NCBI GenBank assembly: GCA_036897485.1
Contig: JAYMTF010001133.1
Location: 1-26,020 of the forward strand
Length of the DNA: 26,020 bases
Origin: Pelargonium nanum
Taxonomy: Eukaryota; Streptophyta; Magnoliopsida; Geraniales; Geraniaceae
Reading direction: 5' to 3'
Part shown: piece after piece, positions 1-10,588 of the stretch
Layout: each line of letters opens with the position of its first letter
Numbering within the stretch: position 1 is the stretch's first letter
Program-made: the position numbers and the translations under genes
Notes under the pieces: model-generated
Told to the model about the DNA's origin: nothing
Databases searched by the model: none
Seen by the model: only the letters and a program-made list of their open reading frames with translations

Positions 1-1050
1 TGGCTGAGGCTGATTCTTAACCTTTCATCAAAAACTTTCATAAAATCTTCAACCAGAGTTTTGGCATTGGAGAGAACCTTCCCAATGTTGAAAGGATCAC
101 CATTGAAAATACCGTTATTCCTCTCCTTCCAAATTTCCCAACTTAAAGCTGTACTCCAAAAAAGGATAGAATGAGAATCTTTATCAGAAGATTTTATCTT
201 ATCAAGGATAACGGAAATCCACTCAGAGCAGGATCTTATAGAATCTGATCGAATAGCAACGGAGCAGCAAACCAACAAGACCTGCTTGTATTGCACTGGA
301 ATAGAAGATGCTCCACCGATTCTTGATGTAGATTACATCTAGAGCAAAGGGGATCAGAAGACATCTTTCTCTTATAAAGAGACAAAGAAGTGGGAAAAGC
401 CGCCGAACAAGCTTTCCACCAGAACACTTTGAATTTTTCCGGTAATATCGATCCCCACAATTTCTTCCAAGGAACAGTCTGAGAAGAGATCACTGGCTGA
501 TTGGCCAGAGAAGAGATTCCAATATCATAGGCCTTCTTGACAGAGAAATGATAATCAAAGGAATCCACCAATTTCAACTTATCAGTAACAGATCCTCTTT
601 TTGGGATAGGAATAGCTAAAATCTCATTTGCTATATTCGGGGAAAAATTAGCTCTAATGAGATTTTCTTTCCAAGATTTAACATTGGGGTCGATCAGAAG
701 GTCAACTTTATCCCATTCAAAAAGAATGTGGGCAGAGGAATGATCAAGGATGTCGCTGTAGAGCCAGATATCCTTGAAGATTCTAATAGAACTACCATTG
801 CCAACCTGCCAATCCATGTTACGCCTCAAAAAATCTCTTCCTTTACAGAGACTCTGCCAGATCCAAGAGCTCGGAGTCTTAATTTTATCATTCCACAAGG
901 AACCGTTGACACCATATTTAGCAACCAGAGTTTTATACACTAAACTATCAGGATTTCCCATAATTCTCTTGAATTGACTCGCAAGGAGAGCTTGATTGAA
1001 CTGCTCAGTATTTCGAATACCAATGCCACCTCTACCTTTGGCATTAAAAA
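1..1050 (-). mobile_element. L1-type LINE, 5'-truncated 3' portion
   Basis: The minus strand of this stretch reads as the C-terminal end of a plant non-LTR retrotransposon polyprotein. Reading starts near 1050 with KGRGGIGIRNTEQFNQALLA, the conserved block that follows the reverse transcriptase core in plant L1-like elements. It continues through a zinc-binding region and then a W-x-x-W-x-E-R-N type block (SWEIWKERNNGIFNG, about 115-160). The 5' side stops abruptly: a stop codon lies in frame near 1063 and nothing LINE-like is visible beyond it, as expected for 5' truncation during target-primed integration. The 3' end lies off the left edge, so poly(A) and target duplication cannot be seen. 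No polymerase core is present, so this copy cannot mobilise itself. Confidence 0.85.
236..1050 (-). pseudogene. LINE reverse transcriptase C-terminal region, zf-RVT domain, frameshifted
   Basis: The longest open stretch of the LINE fragment carries the zinc-binding domain found after the reverse transcriptase core in plant L1 elements. It includes WKKLWGSILPEKFKVFWWKA and then CSRCNLHQESVEHLLFQC, a C-x2-C...H-x4-C zinc ligand set (about 300-360). The methionine at 961 is not the true start, because the same frame reads upstream without a break to about 1050 with conserved LINE residues. The frame ends at a TAA at 236-238. The homologous protein resumes in another minus-strand frame just downstream (RSCSEWISVILDKIKS) and runs to about position 5. 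A small indel near 232-240 therefore broke the frame. It is a decayed fragment, not a host gene. Confidence 0.85.
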
Positions 1051-1512
1051 GTCATATTGTGAATCTTCCAAAACTCCCAAAGACCAAAACCAACACCACT
1101 ATCCAGAAAAGAAAGAAAAACTCATGAATGACCGCGTTATAAAAATCAATCACTAGCATAAGAAGATATCGTTTGAATCTTTCCCCTCCACAAATCATCA
1201 ATCCAATGTCCAAAAATGGACTGTAAAGTTGCATCTAAATCACTACTAAAGAACATATGTGAATTCGTCTCGAAAGGGGGAACCTTACAACAACGATATC
1301 AAGAAGCCAAAAGTATACACACTCGCTAAACAACATAAAGCACATATAGTATACCTTAGAAAGATTGCCACATCAATATGGAAACTCAGAGAAGAAGAAT
1401 CGAGACCCATATTCAACTCCACAAAGAAAAATAATCACCCTGAGTGTGCCAAAATTCCCAAATAGTTGTAGCATATAATCGGCCCGAACCAGATGAATGA
1501 TGAACTAAACGT

Positions 1513-1590
1513 TATGATATGATTTAAAGATGTAAGAACCCAGTGACTTTGACGACAACACATATGATATGATTTATAGATGTAAGAACC
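1513..1590. repeat. Two-copy 50-bp-period duplication
   Basis: The 28-base string starting tatgatatgattta and ending gatgtaagaacc occurs at 1513-1540 and again at 1563-1590 with one mismatch. The 22 bases between the copies do not obviously repeat. Confidence 0.75.
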
Positions 1591-1980
1591 AGCTATTGTC
1601 TGCTCTCAATATAAAATTTATCACTAACATAGATATAGAGTTTCATGGCTAGTAATGACAAATAAAACCCTTCAGTACCCAAAATGAAATATTAAAGCCC
1701 TCATTTGCAACGTATAAAACGATTTGCTAAAAAATGAAATAAATAAAATGAGGGAAATGATTTATATATATCAAAAGGTAAAACATTAAAAAGTTTACTG
1801 AACAATATTCAACTTATTACATATCCACATTTTTTGTTGACCTAAGGCACCTTTTTTTACCAACTGTTAAGTTTGAGCTGCGTATCTTCTATAAAGTTAC
1901 AAAAACTTACTTGTAAGTAGCAAAAAAAAAAAAGATATTTAATGTTCGCCACGGTAGCTTTGCAATCCACTATATTAGTG

Positions 1981-2080
1981 AACAACTATCATCAGGACAA
2001 GTAGTTCAAGACACTTGCTTCTCTTAAAGTTAGTGAACAACTATCATTGAGAAAATAACTTAAGACACTTGCTTCTCTAA
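1981..2080. repeat. Two-copy 55-bp-period imperfect tandem repeat
   Basis: The unit starts with aacaactatcat (1981 and 2036) and ends with agacacttgcttctct (about 2010-2025 and 2063-2078). The middle of the unit has diverged. It lies in AT-rich DNA with no gene nearby. Confidence 0.75.
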
Positions 2081-2493
2081 GTGTTGCACATGTTAATGAA
2101 CTTCATTTATAGAATGATTGAGTAATAATAATATAATGATTACACTTTTTATATTGGTGATTCGACACAGAAAATCGGTTACCTTTTAATTAATAAGTCA
2201 TTGACACGTAGCATGAATGGTTAGAGCAGAAAGTCAACAAGAGGCCAGGTCAAGGTCTAGATAGGGAAATATGCGGGACCCGATGGTCGCAAGCCACACG
2301 GGCTCATCCGCAAAGGCCCAGTCGCACGCATTCTTCCCGCGCCCATCCATGCTGCGCGTGCAGTCCAAGTTGCCTGACCCATTCACAGGTTGCCTTGTCA
2401 TGGGAGCCCTGACTTGGGTAGCTTATCTCGGGGATCCCTAATTTGGAGGCCCATGATGAAACAAGGAAAACCTGTCTTGGGCAGACTTGAGTT

Positions 2494-2680
2494 GGAGAGC
2501 CCTGCTGATGTTGGAGAGCACTGATACTTATCAGGGAGCCCTAGCACTACTGGAGACCCCTGACACCAATGGGAAGTCTTAATACAATTGGGAAGCCTTG
2601 ATATCGTAGGGAAGCACTGATAGCTGGGTAGCCCTGACCTATGAGGGAAGCCCTAACATAGCCGCGAGCCTTGGAAGGGT
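2494..2680. repeat. Degenerate 19-bp minisatellite array (about 10 units)
   Basis: The motif GGGAAGCCCTGATA with a variable tail recurs at 2494, 2513, 2534, 2552, 2571, 2590, 2609, 2626, 2645 and 2664, with spacings of 17-21 and mostly 19. Looser copies (gggagccctgac at 2402, gggatcccta at 2431) may extend it leftwards. It lies inside the LTR-like block upstream of the TATA box, where U3 enhancer repeats occur in LTR elements. Confidence 0.8.
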
Positions 2681-3006
2681 CACGCACCTTGCTCCGGCCT
2701 CCCGCCCTTAGTCAATACTCTCCCTGAATGATGATCCGAGGTGAATTTCGCCTCCCACATATGCGGAGGCCGAAGATAGCGCGAAAGCCTAATTGGCAAG
2801 CAGAACCAACTGAAAAAAGACATACCAGACTGGAAACCTCGCCTGCCCTACTGGTGTGCAAATCCAGTAGGCAGCGGACAAGAAGATAACGACTGCCCTG
2901 TTGTTGTGCAGATCCACCAGGCAGCGAACGAGAGACCAGAAAGCGCGGGGCCCCACCTCGACATCGGTCAATTAGAAGCCGCCTTGTGTCGGGTAAGCTT
3001 GGAGAA

Positions 3007-3013
3007 TATAAAA
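3007..3013 (+). promoter_or_regulatory. TATA box of the LTR-like repeat
   Basis: TATAAAA is followed by a C/A-rich leader and sits about 330 bases after the end of the 19-bp array. It could drive transcription rightwards towards the pectinesterase gene, whose ATG is about 740 bases downstream. No transcript evidence is available here. Confidence 0.45.
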
Positions 3014-3419
3014 GGAATCCCAAGCCCACATTACCAATTTCGGTCACTTTCACACTCAAAAACACATTCGCAAGAACCTGAAAATGCTCTCAAAAGTTCT
3101 TCGTGTGTTCTTCGTCATCTTCGCGCGTTCTTCGTTAATTCGAACGGACTACAGAGATCGATTCTCAATCTTTAAACTATTTTCAGTTGGTGTGAAAATC
3201 TTACTCTCACGCCGGATGTGGTTCTTCGGACACACATCCGGGGCTCTGCTTAACGGTGCGTCACTGACCAGACTTGAATCACCGCTTCCACCAGATATTA
3301 GAAGATTTGAAGGCCCGAAGACCAGACTACACTTAATTAATTTCAACTACCTTGACATGGAAAAGAAGACCAGAACGACATCGTTTAGAGCCTTGAATTT
3401 AACCTGAGAAAAAAAGTTA

Positions 3420-3757
3420 AACTAATTGGGAATGAGTTTAATATTTTTATATTATTTATCTTTTATTGAAAACATAAAAAATGCATTGAAGTTGGTGAAC
3501 AAATGATAAAATAATAGAAAACTTGGATTTCAATATCCTTAACTTTTGCAAACAATTTAAAGTGAAGCCAAACATGGCCTAAAGCCCTTCTAACCGAACT
3601 CCAAAACATAACGGTTTCAATTAACACACATCAGGTTCGGTTCGGTTCACAATTTTGGTCTAACTCATCGAAATCGATCTCATCGCCATTTTCGCAAAAC
3701 ACTTCACTGTCACTTCCTCTTCACCGAACACTAGATAGAGACCATCTTCAATTCTTC
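3420..3757 (+). promoter_or_regulatory. Upstream region and 5' leader of the PME31-like gene
   Basis: AT-rich DNA up to about 3550 gives way to a C- and T-rich stretch (about 3665-3755) typical of a plant 5' untranslated leader, ending directly at the ATG at 3758. A T/A-rich segment near 3440-3465 could serve as a weak TATA region, but no single box stands out. The LTR-like repeat ends less than 100 bases upstream of this region. Confidence 0.45.
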
Positions 3758-6700
3758 ATGGCATCGGCTGTGGTGATCACCGTCGATCAGCAAGGTGCCG
3801 GAGACTACCGGACCGTCCAGGAGGCCATCGACGCCGTCCCGCTCTGCAACACGCGCCGCACCGTGATTCGCGTGGCTCCCGGAATCTACAAACAGCCCGT
3901 GTACGTGCCCAAGACCAAGAACCTCATCACCTTGGCGGGCTTGACCCCTGAGGCCACCGTGCTCACCTGGAACAACACCGCCACTAAAATCGAGCACCAC
4001 CAGGTGGGTTCGATGAAATTTCGAGTTTTTTCATCTGGGTGCGTGAGATAGTTGGGGATTTTTTTTTATGGGTTTTGGGTTTTGCAGGGTTCGAGGGTGA
4101 TCGGGACTGGGACTTTTGGGTGTGGGAGCACTATTGTGGAAGGAGAGGACTTCATTGCTGAGAACATCACTTTTGAGAACTCATCTCCTGAGGTGAAGCT
4201 TTTGAACTCTGCTTATTTAAATTCAAATTGTATCACCTAATGTGTTGTGTATGTCTGATAAAGCTTGAATTTTTGTTTTTTATTTTTGGTTTGTTTGTGT
4301 GGGTTAATGAGTTTGCTGCAAATTGGAGCTTCTTGCATTCAGTGCTTTATAATATATAACCTGTGTTGCATACCAAAGGATATGAGATATGAGACACGAC
4401 ACAGATACGGTGGCGTACATTATTTTATTTTTTATAAAATCAAAGACATTTGCTATATTAGTGCATATAATTTGTATAAAGTAATGCGTAGTAAACACGG
4501 TATAAAGACATCATTAAAACTTCTAGGATAAAAAGCAAAGAATGTAGAGAGGTAGCTGTTAATATTTCCTTTTATTGTTATATTTGCTTTTATCGTGCTC
4601 ATCAAAGTGTTCTGGGGTGTTGGGTGCGTAAGGTTTCAGGATAGAGACTCCGAGAGGATGAGAGTTTCTGTGTATCATAGTTTTTAAACATATGGGTTGG
4701 GCATTTTATTTTTCGATTAAGGCAATCACCGATAGAACAAATCACACATCATTTAACTAGGACGAAAGGGGCCTAATTCTGAGTGTGTTGATAGATGTAG
4801 TTCGAGGTTAGGGTTTTGCACTTTATAATGTACTTTTTTATTTGTTTTAGGAGCATTCTCTGGTTATATGGGTACTAGGCATGTGGGAACTCATAGTTTG
4901 AGGTTTTTGGTATGCTCAAAAGTCTTAGAAGTTTGCATTTTAAGTTTACTTCATGAATTTCCAAAAGATGCACTCTACTAGTTATGCAGACCTCTTATAA
5001 TGATAAAAATTTGTATGATTTATTTACTGGACATTCTTCTTGTTGCAGGGTTCAGGCCAAGCAGTGGCAATCAGAGTAACGGCTGATCGTTGTGCATTCT
5101 ACAATTGCAGGTTTCTTGGATGGCAGGTTTGTTCATTGTGGCATTGAGTTATTTTGGTGGAGCAAGATATTATTGAATGCTTCTTCCCTTTTTGGTGTAG
5201 CATTTATAATGACCTTAGTCACTATCTCAACAGATATTAAGTGATTTATATCAGTAAGATAGTTTAATTGGTGGACCATTATAGTAAAAAAGCTAAAATG
5301 TTGCTTATATGCATGCTTTATTGTTCCCGCATCTGAAGCAGTCTATTACGTCATCCTAAGTTTTGACCTTTGGTTTGGAGTTAGAATGATCATATCTTCT
5401 GAGCATGAACACTGTCCTGTTACTTCTGAATAACACTGGACAGTCCCGCAGTTTATAGTTGCTCAAACATGGTATGTGAATTTCATGACGAGCATCCATC
5501 ATTGGATAAATTCTATGCAGTATGTACAATTTGTGGGAGCTTTATTAATTCGTGCTATGTAGCACTGACACTTTCCTCAAGTAGAGTGTAGAGTGTTGGG
5601 ATCGGACACGGAAATCAGATACGACAAGCTCACGAATATGTAATTAAAATTAAATAAAACATAAATCCGACACATCCCCGACATGCTCCAACACTTTTTT
5701 TAATAATTGTTTTTAAAGCCAAAGCTGTTTTGTACATCGGAATAACTAGGTTTTTATTATTTGTTTGTGGGACATTATTTGTGTTGATTGTTTAGTTTGA
5801 ACGTATGAATATGAGTCGTAATGACTTGGTTTGCTTATTTGATTTGCATTTTGCAATTATGTTAATAACTTTACTTGCTTATTTGATTGCTTGTTGAAAA
5901 TGGACTTGTTTAATTTAATTTTGACATACTTTCAAGTCTAATTTCAATACAATTAAATATCATAAATACATATATTTTTTTAACGAAATAAATACATATA
6001 ATTTGTTATACATAAAAAAAATATTTTTAATTAAAAATATATGTCTAGTAACATATCATGTCGTACGTTTTATTTTAAATGGTGAATTATGTGTCTGAAT
6101 CGTGTTGTGTATTGGTGCTACATAAGAGTCACATTATGTAATATCATTTATCATTTGTCTAATTAATTGAAGGCCTTCATTGTCCAATTAGATTTTTGTT
6201 TTATAAGGTTGATTGCTCAATTTTAGAAAGATTTAGTGGAGTTCATTTAATTATAAATATGAATTCTAGCTAATGAACTTCTCATACTATTTTTGTGCAG
6301 GATACACTCTACTTGCATTACGGAAAACAATACTTGAAAGATTGCTATATTGAAGGAAGTGTGGACTTCATTTTTGGTAATAGCACTGCTCTCTTGGAGC
6401 ATTGTCATATTCACTGCAAATCGGCGGGATATATAACTGCACAGAGCAGAAAATCTTCTCAGGAGTCAACTGGTTATGTGTTTTTAAGGTATGTTGGCAT
6501 TTTCTTGCCTTCTAGGAAACAAGTTGTATAACTGATGAGATCTTCTTTCTTCTTTAGTGATCAATAGAGATATTACATTTCCCGTTTCGGAATTGATTTT
6601 TTCACGTTCTCCTCATTATTCACCCATCTTTCAAATGAGTTTAGTCTTTATGAGCTATTTTGAGTTATGCTTTGTAACTAAAGCTGAGGGACACATTCAG

Positions 6701-8664
6701 GGGGAGCCTTAATGGCTTTACCTCTTTTGTTCAATCGGGCTTTCTTATTTAGTCACAGAAATCATCCAAAATGATGGTTATACTTCTAATGTTTTATATT
6801 CCACTTTTATCCTTTTCTGTTTCCTAGAGACATTAGTGTTGCACGTATTTTATTTCCTCTACATTTTATTCTCTATTATGACACACACCTATGTGAAATG
6901 CATTGAAACTTCTATATATCTGTGAGAAGTAGTAATATATTGTTGTCGAGATGTCGCTTGCAACATCTAGTCTCTCTGTAACTTGTTTTTCTATTTTCTT
7001 GGTGCTTAATAATGTGAGAGTGCATGTATTGCATCTGTCATCTTGTCTTGTATTCTTTTGAGTCTTGTTGATCTTTGACATTATACAGTCTTTTAACCAT
7101 TCTGCTTCACTCCACGTCGTGTCAGTAGAAACAAGATATCTTAGAGCAATCTCTTGGCCATAAAGGCATCTTATTTCAATTACTCGGAAAAGGGAATGAA
7201 AAAAAAAAAAAAAGGTACGACGGGGGAGCCTTGCTTCATTTGGCTTGTAATTATCTTTGGAGCATTCTTTGAGATCTGTAATGTGTCCCTATTCATTGTT
7301 ATTTATAATTTATGTTAATTGATTTCCCCTTGTGTTAGTATTCTTGTTAACTAGAGTGAATTGGATCTCCTTTATAAAGCAAAGGTGTTATTCTCAGAAG
7401 ATGATTGACGATTTTACCAACTTTGTAATTTGTATATGGATTCTTGAATTTTATTTGGAATTTGGTATTTTAAATAAGGTTTAAGAAATCATGGAATTCC
7501 AAGTGCTGCGGTAAGAAATATCATTTGAAATCCCATGTTTAAGGCATGTTTTGTATTCTGTTGGATTTGAGCTAAATCCAAATTTCTTTGTGTATCCAAA
7601 CATTATATTGGACTCAAATCAAGAATTTCAAATCAAATCCAATAATCCAATCGACCATAAAGGAATTATGTCTATTCCTTCTTGTTCTATTCATCAAAGT
7701 TTTTGTAATCTTAGTTATTCCTTCTTGTTTTATTGGTCTAAATTTATAATCTTAGTTATTCCTTCTTGTTCTATTGGTCTTTCTCGATCATCTCATTGTT
7801 ATACGTTTGATGCAGATGTGTGATCACTGGCAATGGAGCAAATTCATACGTATATCTTGGAAGGCCATGGGGACCCTTTGGAAGGGTGGTCTTTGCATAC
7901 ACATACATGGATGCTTGCATCAAACACTTAGGCTGGAATAACTGGGGCAAAGCTGAGAATGAGCGAAGCGCTTGCTTTTATGAGTACAGGTATTATGGTT
8001 CAAACATATCTCTATGTGTTTACGAGGCATGAGAGCATTTGTAGTTACTACTATCTCCTATTAGAAGTCGTTTTCCAAGTTGTCAAGGACTTTTGCAATT
8101 CATTCCAGCTAGATAAGTGATAAACGCGACTACAAATGAAATGTTATATTGGGTATGGGGGGCTTACAATTTGTGTTCAAGAGTTGTGTTGAGAGTTTAG
8201 TATTCGGTTAGATGGGTCAACCCGAACATGACCCGATTATTAAAATGGGTTTAGATACGTGACACGAACACGATCCATTTATGAGCTGAAACCCAACCTG
8301 CTTAAATCCGTGTTGAGGTTTAGGTCATGACCCAAATTGTCAACTCTATGTTATATATAAAGGACTGAAATGGTTACAAGATCACTGAAAATGGGCTAAT
8401 TTGAAAAGGCTAGTACTTAAACTCGAGCCAACACTAAAGGCTAATATTTGCTATTTGAATGTTCTTACTTCTTAGATAATCGTTATAATAAAAAAATGCA
8501 GGTGCTTTGGCCCGGGAAGTTGTCCTTCAAAACGGGTGACATGGGCAAGAGAACTGGTAGATGAAGAAGCTGAGCAGTTCCTCATGCACTATTTCATTGA
8601 CCCCGATCAAGAAAGGCCTTGGCTTTGCCAGCGAATGGCTCTGAAGATACCATTTTCTGCTTAG
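3758..8664 (+). CDS. PME31: Pectinesterase (pectin methylesterase), PME31-type, six exons
   Basis: Pectin methylesterase removes methyl esters from homogalacturonan, giving demethylated pectin and methanol. Exons: 3758-4003, 4088-4192, 5049-5126, 6301-6488, 7816-7989 and 8502-8664. All introns are GT-AG and the frame stays open to TAG at 8662, giving 317 aa, the length I recall for Arabidopsis PME31. Family signatures are GSGQAVAIR (Q121), FLGWQDTLY (Q143, D144), CYIEGSVDFIFGN (D165) and LGRPWGP (R222): the oxyanion glutamines, two catalytic aspartates and substrate-binding arginine. The protein starts directly with MASAVVITVDQQGAGDYRTV, so there is no signal peptide and no N-terminal PMEI pro-domain. 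This is known for the PME31 group and leaves cytosolic location or unconventional export open. All catalytic residues are intact. Introns 2-5 carry transposon-like debris. Orthology to PME31 rather than a close paralogue is from memory, not alignment. Confidence 0.95.
5555..6126. repeat. Inverted-repeat element in PME31-like intron 3
   Basis: ctatgtagcactgacac (5555-5571) recurs inverted as the complement of gtgtattggtgctacataag (6107-6126), with several mismatches. Inside the arms, gatcggacacgg...atacgac (about 5600-5621) has an inverted counterpart near 6060-6100. The arms bound about 570 bp of AT-rich DNA lying wholly in intron 3. This fits an old non-autonomous DNA transposon, but no clear target duplication was seen and the superfamily is unknown. 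Confidence 0.5.
8190..8350. repeat. GGGTCA/TGACCC-rich dispersed repeat in PME31-like intron 5
   Basis: The segment has a high density of gggtcaacccgaacatgacc-type words and cgtgacacgaacacgatcc, a vocabulary common in dispersed plant repeats. A related segment occurs in VTI intron 4 (about 10870-11300). No ends or target duplications were resolved. Confidence 0.45.
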
Positions 8665-9639
8665 AAGATCATACTCCGATCCCTCAGAAATTGCAGACTA
8701 CATTTAGTAATTTGAACGTCTTGGATGTACAATAAATAAATAAAAATTCGAAGTAGTTGGTATGGTTGGGAACATTACTTTTGCCTGAAAAATACAAGAA
8801 ATGGTAGGAAAATTTGCCGAGAGGATCAAATTGAGGTTCCGTGTTGATGAACAATATGTTTTTTCTCCACAGTTATGTTGTTTGGAACTCTTATGTGTTT
8901 CATGTATCATAAGAGATGTAGCAGCAGTAAGAAGCAAATTAATTAAGAATCTCTGGCAGGAGAAGATGGCTGTGCATTATGCTTATATGCACATGTTACA
9001 TGTATCTTCTTCTGTGGGTTGTTTTTCAATGGTTTGTCTCACTATTACTTTGGTTCACCCAACAAATGAGATGAGGATTGGGATCTTGTTCTTGTTTCTT
9101 TTGGTACATTGTAAATGGTGTTTCATTTTTATCCTAGTTAGAAGCAAAATGAGAAGAAAAAAAATCTAAGCTTTAAAGAAGTGTGGCTTAACTATACTTC
9201 CAAAATAGAGTGAGTGACAGTTGAGAATCAATCACAAATGCCAAGGAAATGGAAATAGGGGGGAAAGAAAGTTTTGTGGTGAGTGAGAAAAAGTCAAAAA
9301 CAAAGTAGCCATCGAATCTATGATCTACTTGTAGATAAGAGCATCCACACTAGAGCGACTCAATTTTTGAGTCCTTCAATGTCTCGTCTTCATTTTTATT
9401 GGTTGCCACATCAATTAGAGCCTCTAAAAAAAATTTATCACCATTGTGTTAGTATTTTATTTCAATGCTTAAATGAGACCCACATACTTAATTAAATAAT
9501 AAAAAAGAACAATACATGTGTCATTTATTCATTGGACAAAAGAATAAAAAATAAAAAACAAAACCCAGTAGGGTCTTTGCTTTGGTTGCAAGCCAACAGA
9601 ATTGTGCTGAGGAATATAAAAAGGAAGTTAAAATTGAGT
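8665..9639 (+). other. PME31-like 3' UTR and spacer to the tRNA gene
   Basis: No second gene is visible. An aataaataaataaaa cluster at about 8731-8745 could act as a near-upstream polyadenylation signal. T-rich sequence with TTGTAAATGG near 9107-9118 could serve a longer 3' UTR. From about 9339 the text gagcatccacactagagcga resembles the start motif of some dispersed plant repeats, but no matching opposite end was found. Confidence 0.4.
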
Positions 9640-9712
9640 TGGAGATGCAGGGGATCGAACCCTGTACCTCTCGCATGCAAAGCGAGTGCTCTACCATTTG
9701 AGCTACATCCCC
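9640..9712 (-). tRNA. tRNA-Ala (anticodon UGC)
   Basis: The complement folds as a complete 73-nt tRNA cloverleaf. The acceptor is GGGGATG paired with CATCTCC plus discriminator A; the D arm is GCTC/GAGC; the anticodon stem is CTCGC/GCGAG with loop TTTGCAT (anticodon TGC); the T arm is CAGGG-TTCGATC-CCCTG. The third acceptor pair is G3:U70, the key alanine identity element. The internal pol III promoter is intact, with A box TAGCTCAAATGG and B box GGTTCGATCCC. There is no intron and CCA is not encoded, as expected in a nuclear eukaryotic gene. A TTTT run about 7-10 bases past the 3' end can terminate pol III. The 5' flank has an A-rich CAA context typical of plant tRNA genes. It lies between two convergent protein genes. 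Confidence 0.97.
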
Positions 9713-10588
9713 TTTTGTTTTTTCAACATAAATATTGTTTTATTTCTTATTAAATGTACTTTATTATCCATTTTATCCAATTCTTGTTCAAGACTGATAG
9801 TTACTCCATAAAATTAATGAGATAAAAAATCAGAGCTATCACCAACGGTTAATGATTTTTTTAAAAAAAGGGTTAATTATTTAAAAAATTAAAATTAAAA
9901 TTTAAGTTTTAAATTTCAAAATTCATTCAGTGGAATTAAGTTGCAAGAAAAGCTCCTTTCGAAAAAAAAGAAGTTGTTGCAAGAAAAAGACTAGCATTAA
10001 TTATTATGGCAATGTCCAAATACTACTTTTATATAGAGTAGAAGTCGAGTAAATTGACTTAAAATTAACTGAGTTAAACATTACTTATTATTCTCTTCAT
10101 TCTAAAATGAGCATTGGAGAATACAATTTAGAATTAATAGTTTGTATTCAAAGCCAATAGTACTCAATTTATATGGAGCATCAAAATTCAATAGTTTTGT
10201 TCTTCAATGTCTTTTAAAAGAATCTAACATGTAAAAGGAATATGATTGCTTCCCCAAGGCCTAATCTCAAAACATTTACAACATATTCATAAGTGTCTAA
10301 AATAAAAGTCAAGAATCAAGCATTTGGGTCATCCCTCAGGCCCTCACTCTATAGTTTGTTTATGCAAAATTGGCAAATCCATGTTTTTAATCCAACAAAT
10401 GAAGTAGAAAATGAAAGAGAAGCACAATGGCCAATGGCCAATGGCCAATAATTACTCACAATATCTTTACATTACAATAGCTCCAATTTAAACTCACTTC
10501 CAAACTCACAAAAAATCAAACCAAGAGGAAATTATGATACCATGTTTCTTGGAGAACAACAAATCGTCAAATCCAACAAAGACAGTAA
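9713..10588. other. AT-rich spacer and VTI11-like 3' UTR
   Basis: No gene was seen. The right part (about 10450-10588) is the likely 3' UTR of the minus-strand VTI11-like gene, with TTGTAATGTAAAG on the minus strand near 10470. A triplicated aatggcc unit at about 10426-10450 gives three adjacent CCAAT words. The rest is AT-rich without recognisable structure. Confidence 0.4.

Larger units (their letters stand above)
1064..2190. other. Gene-free AT-rich spacer
   Basis: No credible coding sequence was seen on either strand. Short open frames here are AT-rich and resemble no known family. The visible structure is a pair of imperfect tandem duplications, listed separately, and a run of A at about 1922-1933. 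This is probably old degraded repeat DNA between the LINE and the LTR-like segment. Confidence 0.6.
2200..3345 (+). mobile_element. LTR-like repeat, possible solo LTR of a Gypsy element
   Basis: This block is clearly richer in G+C than its flanks and has the layout of a long terminal repeat read on the plus strand. It has a repeat-rich U3-like part (2400-2675), a TATA box (3007-3013), then a C/A- and TTCGTTCTTC-rich leader (3030-3140). It ends in a segment resembling the U5 or leader of plant Gypsy LTRs (around 3210-3300). No long open frame, gag or pol domain, primer-binding site or second LTR is visible, so it is either a solo LTR or a truncated relic. I could not fix exact ends: a TG occurs at 2203 and an ACA near 3330, but no convincing 5-bp target duplication was found. 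Another class of repeat is possible. Confidence 0.5.

Noticed and set aside
2494..2680. CRISPR-like array
   Set aside because: Units are adjacent and degenerate without unique spacers, and the genome is a plant's.
2712..3065. 117-codon minus-strand frame in the LTR-like block
   Set aside because: Composition follows the GC-rich repeat, no domain is recognisable, and it overlaps other equally open frames on both strands.
3084..3407. 107-codon plus-strand frame ahead of the PME31-like gene
   Set aside because: It reads through LTR leader-like sequence and shows no protein family features.
7199..7214. A-run in PME31-like intron 4 as a LINE or SINE tail
   Set aside because: No recognisable element body lies on either side and no target duplication was seen.
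8801..9169. 122-codon plus-strand frame after the PME31-like gene
   Set aside because: Low-complexity, T-rich frame in the likely 3' UTR with no conserved motif.
9339..9540. gagcatccacact motif as a PIF/Harbinger-type MITE end
   Set aside because: The motif resembles the start of some plant repeats, but no inverted partner or target duplication was found nearby.
10426..10450. Triple CCAAT cluster as a promoter element
   Set aside because: It lies downstream of both convergent genes, near their 3' ends, and is simply a 7-bp microsatellite.
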